Source: UBA2239 sp050177075 (GTDB taxonomy: Bacteria > Pseudomonadota > Gammaproteobacteria > Burkholderiales > UBA9220). Taken from it: a stretch of 53,233 nucleotides of DNA. The notes beneath the pieces were generated by a model that was given only the letters and a program-made list of their open reading frames with translations, was not told the DNA's origin and made no database searches. A program made the translations under genes and the position numbers. Location: the NCBI GenBank assembly GCA_050177075.1, contig JBFXHL010000004.1, positions 1 through 53,233 of the forward strand. Reading direction: 5' to 3'. This document shows, one piece after another, positions 16,567 through 25,911 of this stretch (its first letter is position 1; each line of letters opens with the position of its first letter).

Positions 16567-17982
16567 TCAGGCGAGGCGGGGGAAGCGCACGGTCACGGTG
16601 AGGCCGTGTCCGCCTTCGCCGTCGGCCAGGGACAGTTCCGCCCGGTGGAGGTCGGCGATGCGTTTGACGATGGACAGGCCGAGGCCGCTGCCGGGGGCCT
16701 CGTTGCCCAAGACCCGGTAGAAGCGGTCGAAAACCCGCTGCCGTTCCTCGGCGGGAATGCCGGGGCCGCTGTCGCGGACGGTCAGGGTCACGCCGTCGGG
16801 GTTTTTCGCGATGCTTACCCGCACCGCGCCGCCGGGGGGAGTGTAGCGGACGGCGTTGTCCACCAGATTGCGCAGCAGGATGGCGAGCATGGGGCCGTGG
16901 CCGGCGACGGTGCCGTCGCCGCTCAGCTCCAGATCGAGGTTCTTTGCCAGGGCGGCGGGGCCCAGGTCGGCGATGACCTGGCGGGCCAGGGGCGCCAGGG
17001 GGCAGGGGGCGAGGGCGGCGGCGCCGCTGTCCGGGTCCAGGCGGGCCAGGGTCAGGAGCTGCTCCACCAAATGGGCGGCCCGGTCGGCGCCGGCGAGCAC
17101 GCTTTCCAGGGCGGACTTGCGCCCGACCTCGTCCGCCGCCCGCAGCGCAACTTGGGCATGGGTCTTGAGGGCGGCGAGGGGGGTGCGCAGCTCATGGGCG
17201 GCGTCGGCGGTGAAGCGGCGCTCGTTGTCCAGGGCGTCGGCCAGGCGGCGGAGCAGGGTGTTGAGGGACGCCACCAGGGGGGCGATTTCCGTCGGCACGG
17301 CGCCGGACTCCAGGGGGACGAGGTTGTCCGGGGCCCGGGAGGCGACTTCCGCGCCGATGCGCCGCAGGGGGGCGAGGCCTTCGCCGACGGCGAGCCAGAT
17401 CAGAATCCCCAGCAGGGGCAGGGTGAAGGCGAGGGGGCCGAGGAGGCGCAGGGCGATGTGGGCCGCCAGTTCTTGCCGCATGTCGGCGCGTTCCCCGACC
17501 TGGACCAGGATTTCGCCTTCCTGGTTCCAGTGGCTGAAAACCCGCCAGCGGTGGTCGCCGCTTTCCACATCGTCGAAGCGGCCCCGGGGGGTGCCGCCAG
17601 GGTGGGGGTGCTCGTCCGGGGCATGGGGGCCGGCGCCGGCATAGACCGGGGAGAGGGGCTGCTCCGGCGCGCCTTCGGAGCGCACCAGCAGGATGCCGTG
17701 GTCGTCCCACACCTGGAAGGCGAGCTTGCGCTCGTACTTGTGGTCGTCGCTGCGCACCTCGCTCGCCACGCCGTCCCGCCGCCCCTGTAGGTCCTCGATG
17801 TCGTGGTCGGCCTGGGCCAGGAGAAGCTTGGCCGTCTGGGCGAGTTGGGCGTCGAAGATCTCGTCCATCTCGTGGCGGGCGTCGAGAAAGCTGAACACCG
17901 CGGTGGCGGACCAGGCCGCCGCGACGAGGGTGAGCAGTAGCAACAACAGTTTCAGGCGCAGGGAGCGGGGGGCGCGCATCAT
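16567..17982 (-). CDS. Sensor histidine kinase, QseC-like
   Basis: A 471-aa membrane kinase with TM1 at about 9-32, a periplasmic loop of about 145 residues and TM2 at about 180-199. HAMP, HisKA (phosphorylated His263 in AAHELRTPLAAL) and HATPase domains follow, ending with GSGLGLSIVKRIADLH. It overlaps the response regulator gene by 4 bp. The pair lies beside the SHP/DHC/cytochrome b genes. QseBC-like pairs are known neighbours of that set, so these genes are a likely target. Confidence 0.92.
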   Translation of the reverse strand: MMRAPRSLRLKLLLLLLTLVAAAWSATAVFSFLDARHEMDEIFDAQLAQTAKLLLAQADHDIEDLQGRRDGVASEVRSDDHKYERKLAFQVWDDHGILLVRSEGAPEQPLSPVYAGAGPHAPDEHPHPGGTPRGRFDDVESGDHRWRVFSHWNQEGEILVQVGERADMRQELAAHIALRLLGPLAFTLPLLGILIWLAVGEGLAPLRRIGAEVASRAPDNLVPLESGAVPTEIAPLVASLNTLLRRLADALDNERRFTADAAHELRTPLAALKTHAQVALRAADEVGRKSALESVLAGADRAAHLVEQLLTLARLDPDSGAAALAPCPLAPLARQVIADLGPAALAKNLDLELSGDGTVAGHGPMLAILLRNLVDNAVRYTPPGGAVRVSIAKNPDGVTLTVRDSGPGIPAEERQRVFDRFYRVLGNEAPGSGLGLSIVKRIADLHRAELSLADGEGGHGLTVTVRFPRLA

Positions 17983-18638
17983 GGCTTGTCGATCAGGTAG
18001 CCGACGCCGCGGAGGGTGCGGATCAGCTCCGCGCCAAGCTTTTTGCGCAGGTGGTGGATGTGGACCTCCACCGCGTTGCTCTCCACTTCCTCCCCCCAGC
18101 CGTAGAGGCTTTGCTCCAGCTGTTCACGGGACTGGACGCGGCCGGCGTTTTCCAGCAGGTGGAGGAGGATGGCGAATTCCTTGGGGGAAAGGTCCACGGC
18201 CTGGCCGTCGAGGGAGGCGGCATGGGCGGCGGGGTCGACGCGCAGCTTGCCGTGGACGATGGCCGGCGCGGCGCGGCCGCCGGAACGGCGCAGCAGGGCG
18301 CGGAGGCGGGCGGTGAGTTCGTCCAGGTCGAAGGGCTTGACCAGGTAGTCGTCGGCGCCGGCGTCCAGGCCTTTCACCCGGTCGGCGACGGTGTCCCGGG
18401 CGGTGAGGATCAGCACCGGCAGGGGGTCGTTTTTGGCCCGCAGGCGGCGCAGTACTTCTTCCCCGGACAGGCGGGGCAGCCCCAGGTCCAGCACCATCAG
18501 GGCGTAGGTTTCGCTCTCCAGGGCGTGCCGGGCCTGCTCGCCGTCCTTCACCCAATCCACGGCGAAGCCGGCCTGGGCGAGGCCGGTGCGGATGCCCTCG
18601 CCGAGGAGAGGGTCGTCCTCAACCAGCAGCAGGCGCAT
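17979..18638 (-). CDS. OmpR/PhoB-family response regulator, QseB-like
   Basis: A 219-aa regulator with an N-terminal receiver (acidic EDD at 7-9, phosphoacceptor D51 in MVLDLGLPRL, Lys in VKPFDLDEL) and a C-terminal winged-helix DNA-binding domain that ends ELIRTLRGVGYLI. It is cotranscribed with the kinase downstream. Its start lies 20 bp inside the end of the HD-GYP gene. Confidence 0.94.
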   Translation of the reverse strand: MRLLLVEDDPLLGEGIRTGLAQAGFAVDWVKDGEQARHALESETYALMVLDLGLPRLSGEEVLRRLRAKNDPLPVLILTARDTVADRVKGLDAGADDYLVKPFDLDELTARLRALLRRSGGRAAPAIVHGKLRVDPAAHAASLDGQAVDLSPKEFAILLHLLENAGRVQSREQLEQSLYGWGEEVESNAVEVHIHHLRKKLGAELIRTLRGVGYLIDKP

Positions 18639-19935
18639 GGTTTCTCAAGGTGCGGGAGAGACGGTCCACCAGGAACACGTCGTCGAAAAAGTAGAGGCCG
18701 ACGATGTCGTGCAGCAGGGCGTCGATGGCGTCGTCGGAAATGGCGCACACTTGCTGGTAGAGCTCCTGGGCGATGCCGGCGAAGGCGTCGACGACGGACG
18801 GGTCGAAATGGCGCCCCCGCTCCGCCGCGATGATGGCCATCGCCTTGTCGAAGGGCATGGGGTCCTTGTAGGGGCGCTTGGAGGTGAGGGCGTCGAAGAC
18901 GTCGACGATGGCGAAAATACGGGCGTTGAGGGGGATGTCCTCTCCCTTCAGGCCGTGGAGGTAGCCGTTGCCGTCGTATTTCTCGTGGTGGAACTCCACC
19001 ACCTCCCGGGCGCTTTGCAGCCACTCCGACTTGGCGAGGATGTCCACCCCGAGCCGGACGTGGGTTTTCATGATCTCGAACTCTTCCTCGGTCAGCTTGC
19101 CCGGCTTGAGGAGAATGGTGTCGCTGATGCCGATCTTGCCCACGTCGTGGAGAAAGGCCCCGGCAATCAGGCGCCGGATGTCGGCCTTGTCCAGGCCGAG
19201 AGCCTCGGCGAGACGCACGGCGTAGATGGTGACGCGGTAGTTGTGGGCATTGGTGTCGGAGTCCCGTTTCGCCACCGCGCTGCCCAGGACTTCGATCAGT
19301 TCGATGTTGGTTCGCAGCAGGTCGCCGGAGAAGCGGATCAGCTCCCGGTTGAGGAAGAGGATGACCGGATAGAGGATGACGGTGGTGACCAGGGTGGCGA
19401 TCACCACCAGGATCAGGGTGCGCAGGACGCTGTTGCGGATATCCGCCAGGGTGGCTGGGTCGACCCGGTAAACGCCCTCGAAGTAGCCGGCGAGGTTGCC
19501 GTTCGGCTCCGTCATGGGCAGCAGCACTTGGAGGAAAAGCTGGTCGTCCAGGTAGATTTTCTCGTAATGGATCGAGCCCTCGAAGGGAAAGCTATGGGTG
19601 TAGCGCTTCAGCTTCTCTTCCGTGGCGGCCTCGCCGGGATCCATCCCCTCGGCCACCTTGTTCTTGTTGCTGTCGTAGAGCTCGATGATGATGAAGTGGC
19701 TGTTGAGGGAGGCCTCGACGATCTGTTGCAGCTTGGCGGGGTCGGCCTTGCCCTGGGCTAGGTGGGCCAGGGTGTCGTTTTTCAGGGTCTTGGATTCCTC
19801 CATCGCCAGGCTGAGAACCTGGTCGTCGATTTTTTCCGTCTCCAGGTAATAGACCACGCCGCCGATGACGACGGAGAGCCCAAGCCAGGCGGCGAAAAGA
19901 CGTTTGAGGATGCGTTTGTGGATGTCGGTGCGCAT
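18619..19935 (-). CDS. HD-GYP domain cyclic-di-GMP phosphodiesterase, membrane-bound
   Basis: A 438-aa protein with TM helices at about 13-30 and 172-195 flanking a periplasmic sensor region. The HD-GYP domain follows: FLHDVGKIGISD around 261-272 (HD at 263-264) and HHEKYDGNGY at 316-325. The family hydrolyses c-di-GMP. The third GYP residue varies here (GNGY), which is common in active members. Its 3' end overlaps the response regulator gene, linking second-messenger turnover with this two-component operon. Confidence 0.9.
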   Translation of the reverse strand: MRTDIHKRILKRLFAAWLGLSVVIGGVVYYLETEKIDDQVLSLAMEESKTLKNDTLAHLAQGKADPAKLQQIVEASLNSHFIIIELYDSNKNKVAEGMDPGEAATEEKLKRYTHSFPFEGSIHYEKIYLDDQLFLQVLLPMTEPNGNLAGYFEGVYRVDPATLADIRNSVLRTLILVVIATLVTTVILYPVILFLNRELIRFSGDLLRTNIELIEVLGSAVAKRDSDTNAHNYRVTIYAVRLAEALGLDKADIRRLIAGAFLHDVGKIGISDTILLKPGKLTEEEFEIMKTHVRLGVDILAKSEWLQSAREVVEFHHEKYDGNGYLHGLKGEDIPLNARIFAIVDVFDALTSKRPYKDPMPFDKAMAIIAAERGRHFDPSVVDAFAGIAQELYQQVCAISDDAIDALLHDIVGLYFFDDVFLVDRLSRTLRNHAPAAG

Positions 19936-19974
19936 AGGATCGGCGGTTGCTTCAGTGCTGACAGTTTAGCAGGT

Positions 19975-21093
19975 TCATTTGCCGCGCCCCCTCGGCAAGC
20001 GCATGGCGCCGTCCTCGAAAGTGCCCTGTTCGGCGTCCAGGTGGCAGGCGGCGCAGTTGGCTTTCGACGTCACCTTGGGGTTGCGCCAGGTTTCCGGCGG
20101 GATGCCCCGGTGTTTCTTTTGCCAGTAGGGCGTGTCGGTGATGCGCAGCGGCGCCTCTCCGGCGGGGACGGAACGGTCGATTTTGTAGGCCGCCTCGGTG
20201 AGCTGCCGGTCGGCGGCGTTGTTTTCCAGGAAGGCGAGGATTTCCCGGGTGGCGGCGGCATCGAGGCCGAGGGTTTCGCCGAAGTGATTGTCCTGCTCGG
20301 CCATCATCCGCCGCCAGGAGCGGGCGGGGAGCAGGGAAGGATGAAAGGCCAGGTGGCAGCTGCCGCATTCCGAGCGCCAGACCTTGTTGTCCGGCAGGCT
20401 CGGACCGACGAAGGGACGGTAGGGCTGCTGCGGAGTCTCCTGAAGATAGCCCTTGAAGTACCAGACCCCGCCGGCCAGGACCAGGGCCAGCAGCAGCATC
20501 GCGCTGAAACGGCGGGGGGAAGCGGCGGCCTGGGTCGCTTCCCCCTCCTTGCACCCCGTGACCATGGCCTTGGCCAGGTTTTCCTTGTGCAGCAGGCTTT
20601 CCACGGCCACGCTGGCGAGGTGGAGCCCCACCAGGGCCAGCATGGCGGAGGCCAGGCCCTCGTGCAGTTCCTTGAAGGCATGGCCGAGGCCGTAGGACAG
20701 CAGGCCGGCGAAGGGGCCGTGGTTTTCCTCTCCGCCCAGGGTCAGCAGGCCGGCGAGGCCGACGGCGACGGCCAGGCCGAGGAGGCCGTAGATGGCCCAG
20801 CTGCCCGCCGGGTTGTGGCCGATATGGCGTGCAGCCTTGCCGTGCAGGGTTTTCCCCAGATAGGCGATAGCTTCCTTCGGACTGAAGCGGAAGGAGGCGA
20901 AGCGGGCATAGCGGCTGCCGATCACCCCCCATAGGAGGCGGAAGGCCACCAGGCCGAGCATCAGGTAGCCGGCGAAGACGTGTACCGCCAGCCAGGCGTC
21001 CGATTCGGCGGTGAGCCAGGCGACGGCGAAGGCGGAGGCCAGCAGCCAGTGGAACAGGCGGGTAGGGAGGTCCCAGACGAGGATTTTCTGCAT
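19975..21093 (-). CDS. Cytochrome b561-type membrane protein fused to a diheme cytochrome c domain
   Basis: A 372-aa protein. Residues 1-170 are a four-helix b-type cytochrome (VWDLPTRLFHWLLASAFAV, then conserved histidines near 38, 144 and 158). A further membrane segment at about 199-213 leads to a periplasmic domain with two CXXCH hemes (C243-H247 and C347-H351). That tail is clearly homologous to the separate DHC protein upstream. I chose the ATG at 21093 because it gives the standard QKILVWDLPTR start. It most likely moves electrons between the quinone pool and DHC/SHP. Confidence 0.9.
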   Translation of the reverse strand: MQKILVWDLPTRLFHWLLASAFAVAWLTAESDAWLAVHVFAGYLMLGLVAFRLLWGVIGSRYARFASFRFSPKEAIAYLGKTLHGKAARHIGHNPAGSWAIYGLLGLAVAVGLAGLLTLGGEENHGPFAGLLSYGLGHAFKELHEGLASAMLALVGLHLASVAVESLLHKENLAKAMVTGCKEGEATQAAASPRRFSAMLLLALVLAGGVWYFKGYLQETPQQPYRPFVGPSLPDNKVWRSECGSCHLAFHPSLLPARSWRRMMAEQDNHFGETLGLDAAATREILAFLENNAADRQLTEAAYKIDRSVPAGEAPLRITDTPYWQKKHRGIPPETWRNPKVTSKANCAACHLDAEQGTFEDGAMRLPRGRGK

Positions 21094-21104
21094 CGCGGCT
21101 GGCC

Positions 21105-21590
21105 TTAGCGGGGAATGCGCACCTGGCGTTCGGCGTAGTCGCCCTGGTCGGCGCCGCTGTGGCAGGCGGCGCAGTTGGCGGGGCTCCCCACCTTGGGCCG
21201 CTTCCACACGTCGGCGCGGATTTCGTCATGCTGACGCTGGAACCAGGCCGTTTCGGTGATGCGCAGCGGCGTCTTGGCGGGGTCCATGCCACGCAGCACC
21301 TTGGCGGCGGTGCGGCTGGTCGCCCGGTCGGCGCTCTGGCTGGCGAGGAAGGCGGTGATTTCCTTGGCGGTGGCGGCGTCCAGGCTGGCGTCGCTGCCGA
21401 AGTGGCGCTCCAGGCCGCCCATCAGCTTGCGCCAGGAGCGTTCCGGCAGCAGGGCGGGCGGATAGGCCACGTGGCAGGCGCTGCACTCGGCCTGCCATTT
21501 CGGGTTGGCGGCCGTGGGGGCGAGCTTGCCGCCGCCGTCGGCCAGGGCCGGGGCGGAGATGAAAAGGAGGGGGAGAAGCAGCTTTTTCAT
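21105..21590 (-). CDS. Diheme cytochrome c (DHC)
   Basis: A 161-aa periplasmic protein with a signal peptide (MKKLLLPLLFISAPALA). Two heme sites occur: C36-SAC-H40 and C140-AAC-H144. It is the usual redox partner of SHP and lies between shp and the cytochrome b gene. The heme-binding blocks match the C-terminal extension of the neighbouring cytochrome b, which indicates duplication. Confidence 0.9.
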   Translation of the reverse strand: MKKLLLPLLFISAPALADGGGKLAPTAANPKWQAECSACHVAYPPALLPERSWRKLMGGLERHFGSDASLDAATAKEITAFLASQSADRATSRTAAKVLRGMDPAKTPLRITETAWFQRQHDEIRADVWKRPKVGSPANCAACHSGADQGDYAERQVRIPR

Positions 21591-21600
21591 AATGGACTCC

Positions 21601-21999
21601 TTATTTCACCGAACGCAGGTAGGCGATGAAGTCGCCCTTCTCCTGGGCGCTGCAGGCCCGTCCCTGGACGTCCTGGCAGTTGCGCTTGAACCATTTTTCC
21701 ACCTTGGCCGGGTCGGTGAAGCGCTCGCCGTTGGCGACGGGAGCCAGGGGGGCGATGGCTTTGCCGGTTTTCTCGTGGCGGCCTTCGGCTTTCGGATTGT
21801 CGGTGTGGCAGGAGGCGCAGCTGGAACCCTTGGCGCTCTTGGCGCGGTAGAACTGCTCGCCGCGGGTGGCGGAGAATTCCTTGAAGGCGGTGTTCTGCTG
21901 TTTCGCCTCGGCGGCGTAACTCTGCTGGATTTCCGCCGGTGTGGCGGCGTAAGCGGGAAGAGCGGCAAGCAAGAGGGCGGGAAGCAGTAGTTTTTTCAT
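21601..21999 (-). CDS. shp: SHP-type monoheme cytochrome c (DUF1924)
   Basis: A 132-aa secreted cytochrome with a signal peptide ending at PAYA-ATP and one heme motif, C61-ASC-H65. Asn90 (VANGERF) fits the unusual Asn sixth ligand of Rhodobacter SHP, and C108/C116 fit its disulfide. SHP binds oxygen and small ligands when reduced. Shp, dhc and cytochrome b run in this order with short gaps, so they are one operon. The assignment of the axial Asn is by analogy. Confidence 0.88.
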   Translation of the reverse strand: MKKLLLPALLLAALPAYAATPAEIQQSYAAEAKQQNTAFKEFSATRGEQFYRAKSAKGSSCASCHTDNPKAEGRHEKTGKAIAPLAPVANGERFTDPAKVEKWFKRNCQDVQGRACSAQEKGDFIAYLRSVK

Positions 22000-22100
22000 G
22001 GCGATGATCTCCGGCGGGTTGGACGATGGTTGCAGGCTACGCCGCCATCCTTAACGCTTCCTTAAGGCATAATCGCGGTATGCCAAAAAGGGAGGAATGC

Positions 22101-23423
22101 ATGCAAGCCGTCGAACAACTGATCGCCACCCTGTCCGGTTGGGTGTGGGGGCCGCCGATGCTGGTGCTGCTGGTGGGCACCGGCCTCTACCTGACCGTGT
22201 TGCTGCGGGGGATGCAGTTCCGCGCTCTGCCCCATGCCCTGCGGCTGATCTGGCACAAGGAGCACGCGGGTTCCGGCGACATCAGCCACTTTGCCGCCCT
22301 GATGACGGCCCTGGCCGCCACCGTGGGCATCGGCAACATCGTCGGCGTGGCGACCGCCATCACCCTCGGCGGACCGGGGGCCGTGTTCTGGATGTGGATG
22401 ACGGGACTGGTGGGCATGGCCACCAAGTATTCCGAAGCGGTGCTGGCGGTGAAGTATCGGGAGAAGGGGGAGCACGGCATGCGCGGCGGCCCCATGTATT
22501 ACCTGGCCAAGGGCGTCGGCCTGCCCTGGCTGGGATGGCTGTTCGCCCTCTTCACCGCCCTGGCCACCTTCGGCATCGGCAACATGACCCAGGCCAACGC
22601 GGTGGCGAAGATTTTCCACGCCACCTTCGGCATCGAACCCTGGGTCACCGGGGTGGTGCTGATGGTGCTGACGGCCCTGGTGATTCTCGGCGGCATCAAG
22701 TCCATCGGCCGTTTTACCTCCCTGCTGGTGCCCTTCATGATCCTGGGCTACGTCGGCGCGGCGCTGCTGGTGCTGGCCCTGAACGCGGCGGAAATCCCCG
22801 CCGCCCTGTCCCTGATCTTCGCCCATGCTTTCAGCCCCATCGCCGCCGGCGGCGGTTTTGCCGGAGCGACGGTGGCGGCGGCGATGCGCTTCGGCGTGGC
22901 GCGGGGGGTGTTTTCCAACGAATCCGGCCTGGGTTCCGCCCCCATCGCCGCGGCGGCGGCCCGTACCCAGGACCCGGTGAAACAGGCCCTGGTGTCCATG
23001 ACCCAGACCTTCATCGATACCCTGGTGGTGTGCTCCATGACGGCCCTGGTGATTCTCACCGCCACGCCCTGGACCCAGGGCGCGGGGGCCGAGCAGTTGA
23101 CCGCCCTCAGCTTCGCCGAAAGCCTGGGGGCGGCCGGGACGGTGCTGGTGGCGGTGGCCACCGCTCTCTTCGCCTACTCCACCCTCATCGGCTGGAACTA
23201 CTACGGCGAGAAGGCGGTGGAATACTTGGCTGGGCCGAGGGCCATCCGCCCCTACCGGGTGCTGTTCATCGGCGTGGTGGTGGTGGGGGCGATGATGCAG
23301 CTGGAGTTCGTGTGGAATTTCTCCGATCTGATGAACGGCATGATGGCGATTCCCAACCTGATCGCCCTGCTGTTGCTGTCGAAGGTGGTGCGGGAGGAAA
23401 CCCGGCGCTATTTCGCGAAGTAG
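22101..23423 (+). CDS. Sodium:alanine symporter family (AGCS) transporter
   Basis: A 440-aa inner-membrane transporter with about ten hydrophobic helices. AGCS signatures include TVGIGNIVGVATAITLGGPG, GMATKYSEAVLAVKYRE and NESGLGSAPIAAAAARTQDP. It takes up alanine or glycine with Na+. I chose the ATG at 22101 because a strong Shine-Dalgarno (gggagga) lies just before it; two upstream in-frame ATGs lack one. It is divergent from shp, with a 101-bp shared upstream region. Confidence 0.92.
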   Translation: MQAVEQLIATLSGWVWGPPMLVLLVGTGLYLTVLLRGMQFRALPHALRLIWHKEHAGSGDISHFAALMTALAATVGIGNIVGVATAITLGGPGAVFWMWMTGLVGMATKYSEAVLAVKYREKGEHGMRGGPMYYLAKGVGLPWLGWLFALFTALATFGIGNMTQANAVAKIFHATFGIEPWVTGVVLMVLTALVILGGIKSIGRFTSLLVPFMILGYVGAALLVLALNAAEIPAALSLIFAHAFSPIAAGGGFAGATVAAAMRFGVARGVFSNESGLGSAPIAAAAARTQDPVKQALVSMTQTFIDTLVVCSMTALVILTATPWTQGAGAEQLTALSFAESLGAAGTVLVAVATALFAYSTLIGWNYYGEKAVEYLAGPRAIRPYRVLFIGVVVVGAMMQLEFVWNFSDLMNGMMAIPNLIALLLLSKVVREETRRYFAK

Positions 23424-23435
23424 CGCCGAGCCGTC

Positions 23436-24728
23436 TTACTCGGTTTCCACCCGGTTGCGCCCGCCGCGCTTGGCGCGATAGAGGGCGTCGTCCACCCGTT
23501 TGGTGAAGCTGCGCGGGGTGTCGTCGTCGCGGAAGGGGGTGACCCCCAGGCTGATGGTGAGGCGGCCGACGACGGGAAAGACGGTCTCCTCCACCAGGGC
23601 CCGGAGCTTGGAAGCCATTTGCTGGGCGCTGTCGAGAGAAATGCCGGGGGCCAGGATCATGAATTCCTCGCCTCCCCAGCGGGCGAAAATATCGTGTTCG
23701 CGGATGTGCTTGGCGACCAGCTGGGCCAGGTTGACCAGCACCAGGTCGCCCACCTGGTGGCCGTAGGTATCGTTGACCTGCTTGAAGTAGTCGATGTCGA
23801 ACATGATCAAGGACAGGGAGGAACCGTAGCGTTTGGCGCGGTCGATCTCCAGGTTCAGGCTGTCGTCGAATTTCTCCCGGTTGTAGATGCCCGTCAGGGA
23901 ATCGGTGGTGGCCTGGTGTTCCAGGGCCGCCTTCTCCCATTCCATGTGGGTGACGTCGGCGAAGGAGAATATGTATTTGTCCAGTTCCGAAAACTGGATG
24001 CAGTTCACCACGAAGGCCCGGGTGCCGCCGGTCTGGGGGTTCTTCAGGTAGATGGCGTGCTCCACCTCGGGGTGGTCCAGGATGGGCACGCTCCAGGCGG
24101 CCTTCGCCTCGCTGACGAAGGGGGTGCCGTCCACCTGGGTGATGAAGCTGTCCACGCTGGAGCCGGATTCCTTCATCGCTTCCAGGGAGGCGAAGCCGAG
24201 GTAGGCGAGGAAGGTCTGGTTGATGTACTCCAGTTCCCGGTTGTGATCGAGGATGGCGACGAAATTCGGGTTCACGTCCAGGATGTAGTTGATGAAGGCG
24301 TTGCGGGACTGGAGCTCCCGGCGCTGCTGCAGGGACTGGGCGCTTTTCAGGACGGCCTTCTGCAGCTGATGGGTGTCCACCGGTTTCAGGACGTATTTGT
24401 CCACGCCGATGTCGATGGCCCGGATGAAGTAATCCTGCTCGTTGAAGGCGGTGGTGACGATGATGGGCGTGTCCTCGCTGACGGCCTTGATGGCCTCGGC
24501 CATTTTCAGGCCGTCCATGACCGGCATCAGGATGTCGGTGATGACGATGTCGGGCTGGTGTCGGTGGAAGGCGTCCAGTCCTTCCTGGCCGTTCTCCGCG
24601 ACGAGGAGGGTGCCAACCCGCCGCTGCAGGAATTGGGTCAGTTGACCGCGAATATCCGGGTTGTCCTCGACGTAAAGCACGGAGAGGGATTTCAACAGGG
24701 CATGATCTTTCGACAAATGCGCGTCCAT
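23436..24728 (-). CDS. Response regulator with PAS and GGDEF domains (diguanylate cyclase)
   Basis: A 430-aa cytoplasmic protein in three parts. A receiver domain (phosphoacceptor Asp in DIVITDILMPVMDGL) is followed by a PAS segment beginning AFINYILDVNPNFVAILD. The GGDEF domain has an intact active site, ARWGGEEFMIL (GGEEF). It makes c-di-GMP when phosphorylated. Its receiver is closely similar to that of the preceding phosphatase gene, so both probably listened to the same kinase, which is now degraded upstream. Confidence 0.92.
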   Translation of the reverse strand: MDAHLSKDHALLKSLSVLYVEDNPDIRGQLTQFLQRRVGTLLVAENGQEGLDAFHRHQPDIVITDILMPVMDGLKMAEAIKAVSEDTPIIVTTAFNEQDYFIRAIDIGVDKYVLKPVDTHQLQKAVLKSAQSLQQRRELQSRNAFINYILDVNPNFVAILDHNRELEYINQTFLAYLGFASLEAMKESGSSVDSFITQVDGTPFVSEAKAAWSVPILDHPEVEHAIYLKNPQTGGTRAFVVNCIQFSELDKYIFSFADVTHMEWEKAALEHQATTDSLTGIYNREKFDDSLNLEIDRAKRYGSSLSLIMFDIDYFKQVNDTYGHQVGDLVLVNLAQLVAKHIREHDIFARWGGEEFMILAPGISLDSAQQMASKLRALVEETVFPVVGRLTISLGVTPFRDDDTPRSFTKRVDDALYRAKRGGRNRVETE

Positions 24729-24744
24729 GGCGGGGAGCGATCTT

Positions 24745-25911
24745 CTAAGAGGAACGGGGCGGGCTGGCGATAATATCCCGGCAATCGATGGCGATGAGGG
24801 AAATGTCGTCGTGAGCTGGTTTGTCTCCCAAATGGGTCTTAATGGATTCTAGCACGCCCTCGAACAGGGTAGGGGCTTTCCGGGCGGCCAGCGCTTGGGC
24901 CAGGCGCTGCTGGCCGAACATCTCGCCGGCGGCGTTTTCCGCTTCGAGGAGGCCGTCGGAATAGAGCAGCAGTTGACCCGGCTCCTGCCAGTGGAAAACA
25001 GCCGTCCGAGCGTCGAAGGCGTCGTCGTCGAGGATGCCGAGGGGGGGATGGGCGGAGGAAAAGGCATGGCGGATTTCCCCGTCGTCGTCCACGAACAGGA
25101 CCGCCGGATTGCCGCCGTTCCAGGTTTCCACGGTGCGGTTGAGGGTGTCGACGTGGACCAGGGTGGTGGCGACGAAGCGGTCGGGGGGTATCTGGTCCTT
25201 CAGCACGCTGTTCATTTCGGCCACGATGCTCGAAAGGGCGAAGCCCTTTTCCACCATCTTGTAGAACACCCGCACCAGGGGCAGCAGGTTGATGGCGGCG
25301 GGAAGGCCGTGGCCGGTGGCGTCGGCCAGCAGGGTGAAGAGGGAGCCGTCGGGGGCCCTGGTCGCGCCGACCAGGTCGCCGGAAAAGCGGGTGGCCGGCT
25401 GGACCTGGTAGCGCAGGCTGGGATCCTTCAGGCCCTTGGCCAGCATCATGCGCCGCATCAGGTGTAGGGTGATCTTGAGCTCTTCCTCGGCTTTCTCGTG
25501 GAATTGCTGCAGTTCCCGCCGCTCCAGCATGATCTGGCCGGAGCGGGCGATGGCCTCCATCAGGTGCTCGGCGTTGATGGGCTTGGCGAGATAGCGGTCG
25601 ATGCCGATTTCGATGGCCTGGAGAAAATAGGTCTGGTCGTTGAAGGCGGTAGTGACGATCACCGGGGTGTCCCGGTCCATTTCCTTGATGGCGCGGGACA
25701 TTTGCAGGCCGTTCATGACGGGCATCTGGATATCGGTCACCACCACGTCGGGCCGGTAGCGGGTGAAAAGATACAGCCCTTCCTGCCCGTCCGCCGCCAG
25801 GTGCAGCTTCCCGACCCAGCGGGTGAGGATCTGGGCCACCATGGTCCGGGTTGGCTCGTCGTCCTCCACGTAGAGGACGGCGAGGGATTTGAGGCATTCT
25901 TGGCGGTTCAT
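24745..25911 (-). CDS. Response regulator with PP2C/SpoIIE-type serine phosphatase output
   Basis: A 388-aa protein with an N-terminal receiver (YVEDDEPTRTMV, phosphoacceptor Asp in VVVTDIQMPVMNGL, Lys in YLAKPI), a short coiled linker (LERRELQQFHEKAEEEL) and a PP2C-like phosphatase. The metal site includes FSGDLVGATR and LLADATGHGLPAAI. Such proteins usually act on anti-sigma-factor antagonists in partner switching; no such partner is encoded nearby. The start overlaps the kinase remnant by 4 bp. Confidence 0.92.
   Translation of the reverse strand: MNRQECLKSLAVLYVEDDEPTRTMVAQILTRWVGKLHLAADGQEGLYLFTRYRPDVVVTDIQMPVMNGLQMSRAIKEMDRDTPVIVTTAFNDQTYFLQAIEIGIDRYLAKPINAEHLMEAIARSGQIMLERRELQQFHEKAEEELKITLHLMRRMMLAKGLKDPSLRYQVQPATRFSGDLVGATRAPDGSLFTLLADATGHGLPAAINLLPLVRVFYKMVEKGFALSSIVAEMNSVLKDQIPPDRFVATTLVHVDTLNRTVETWNGGNPAVLFVDDDGEIRHAFSSAHPPLGILDDDAFDARTAVFHWQEPGQLLLYSDGLLEAENAAGEMFGQQRLAQALAARKAPTLFEGVLESIKTHLGDKPAHDDISLIAIDCRDIIASPPRSS

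Noticed and set aside
16540..16568. Possible terminator (gtgg...ccac followed by ttttt) between qseC-like and glcF genes
   Set aside because: The T-run is on the plus strand while both genes are on the minus strand, and the stem is only 4 bp.
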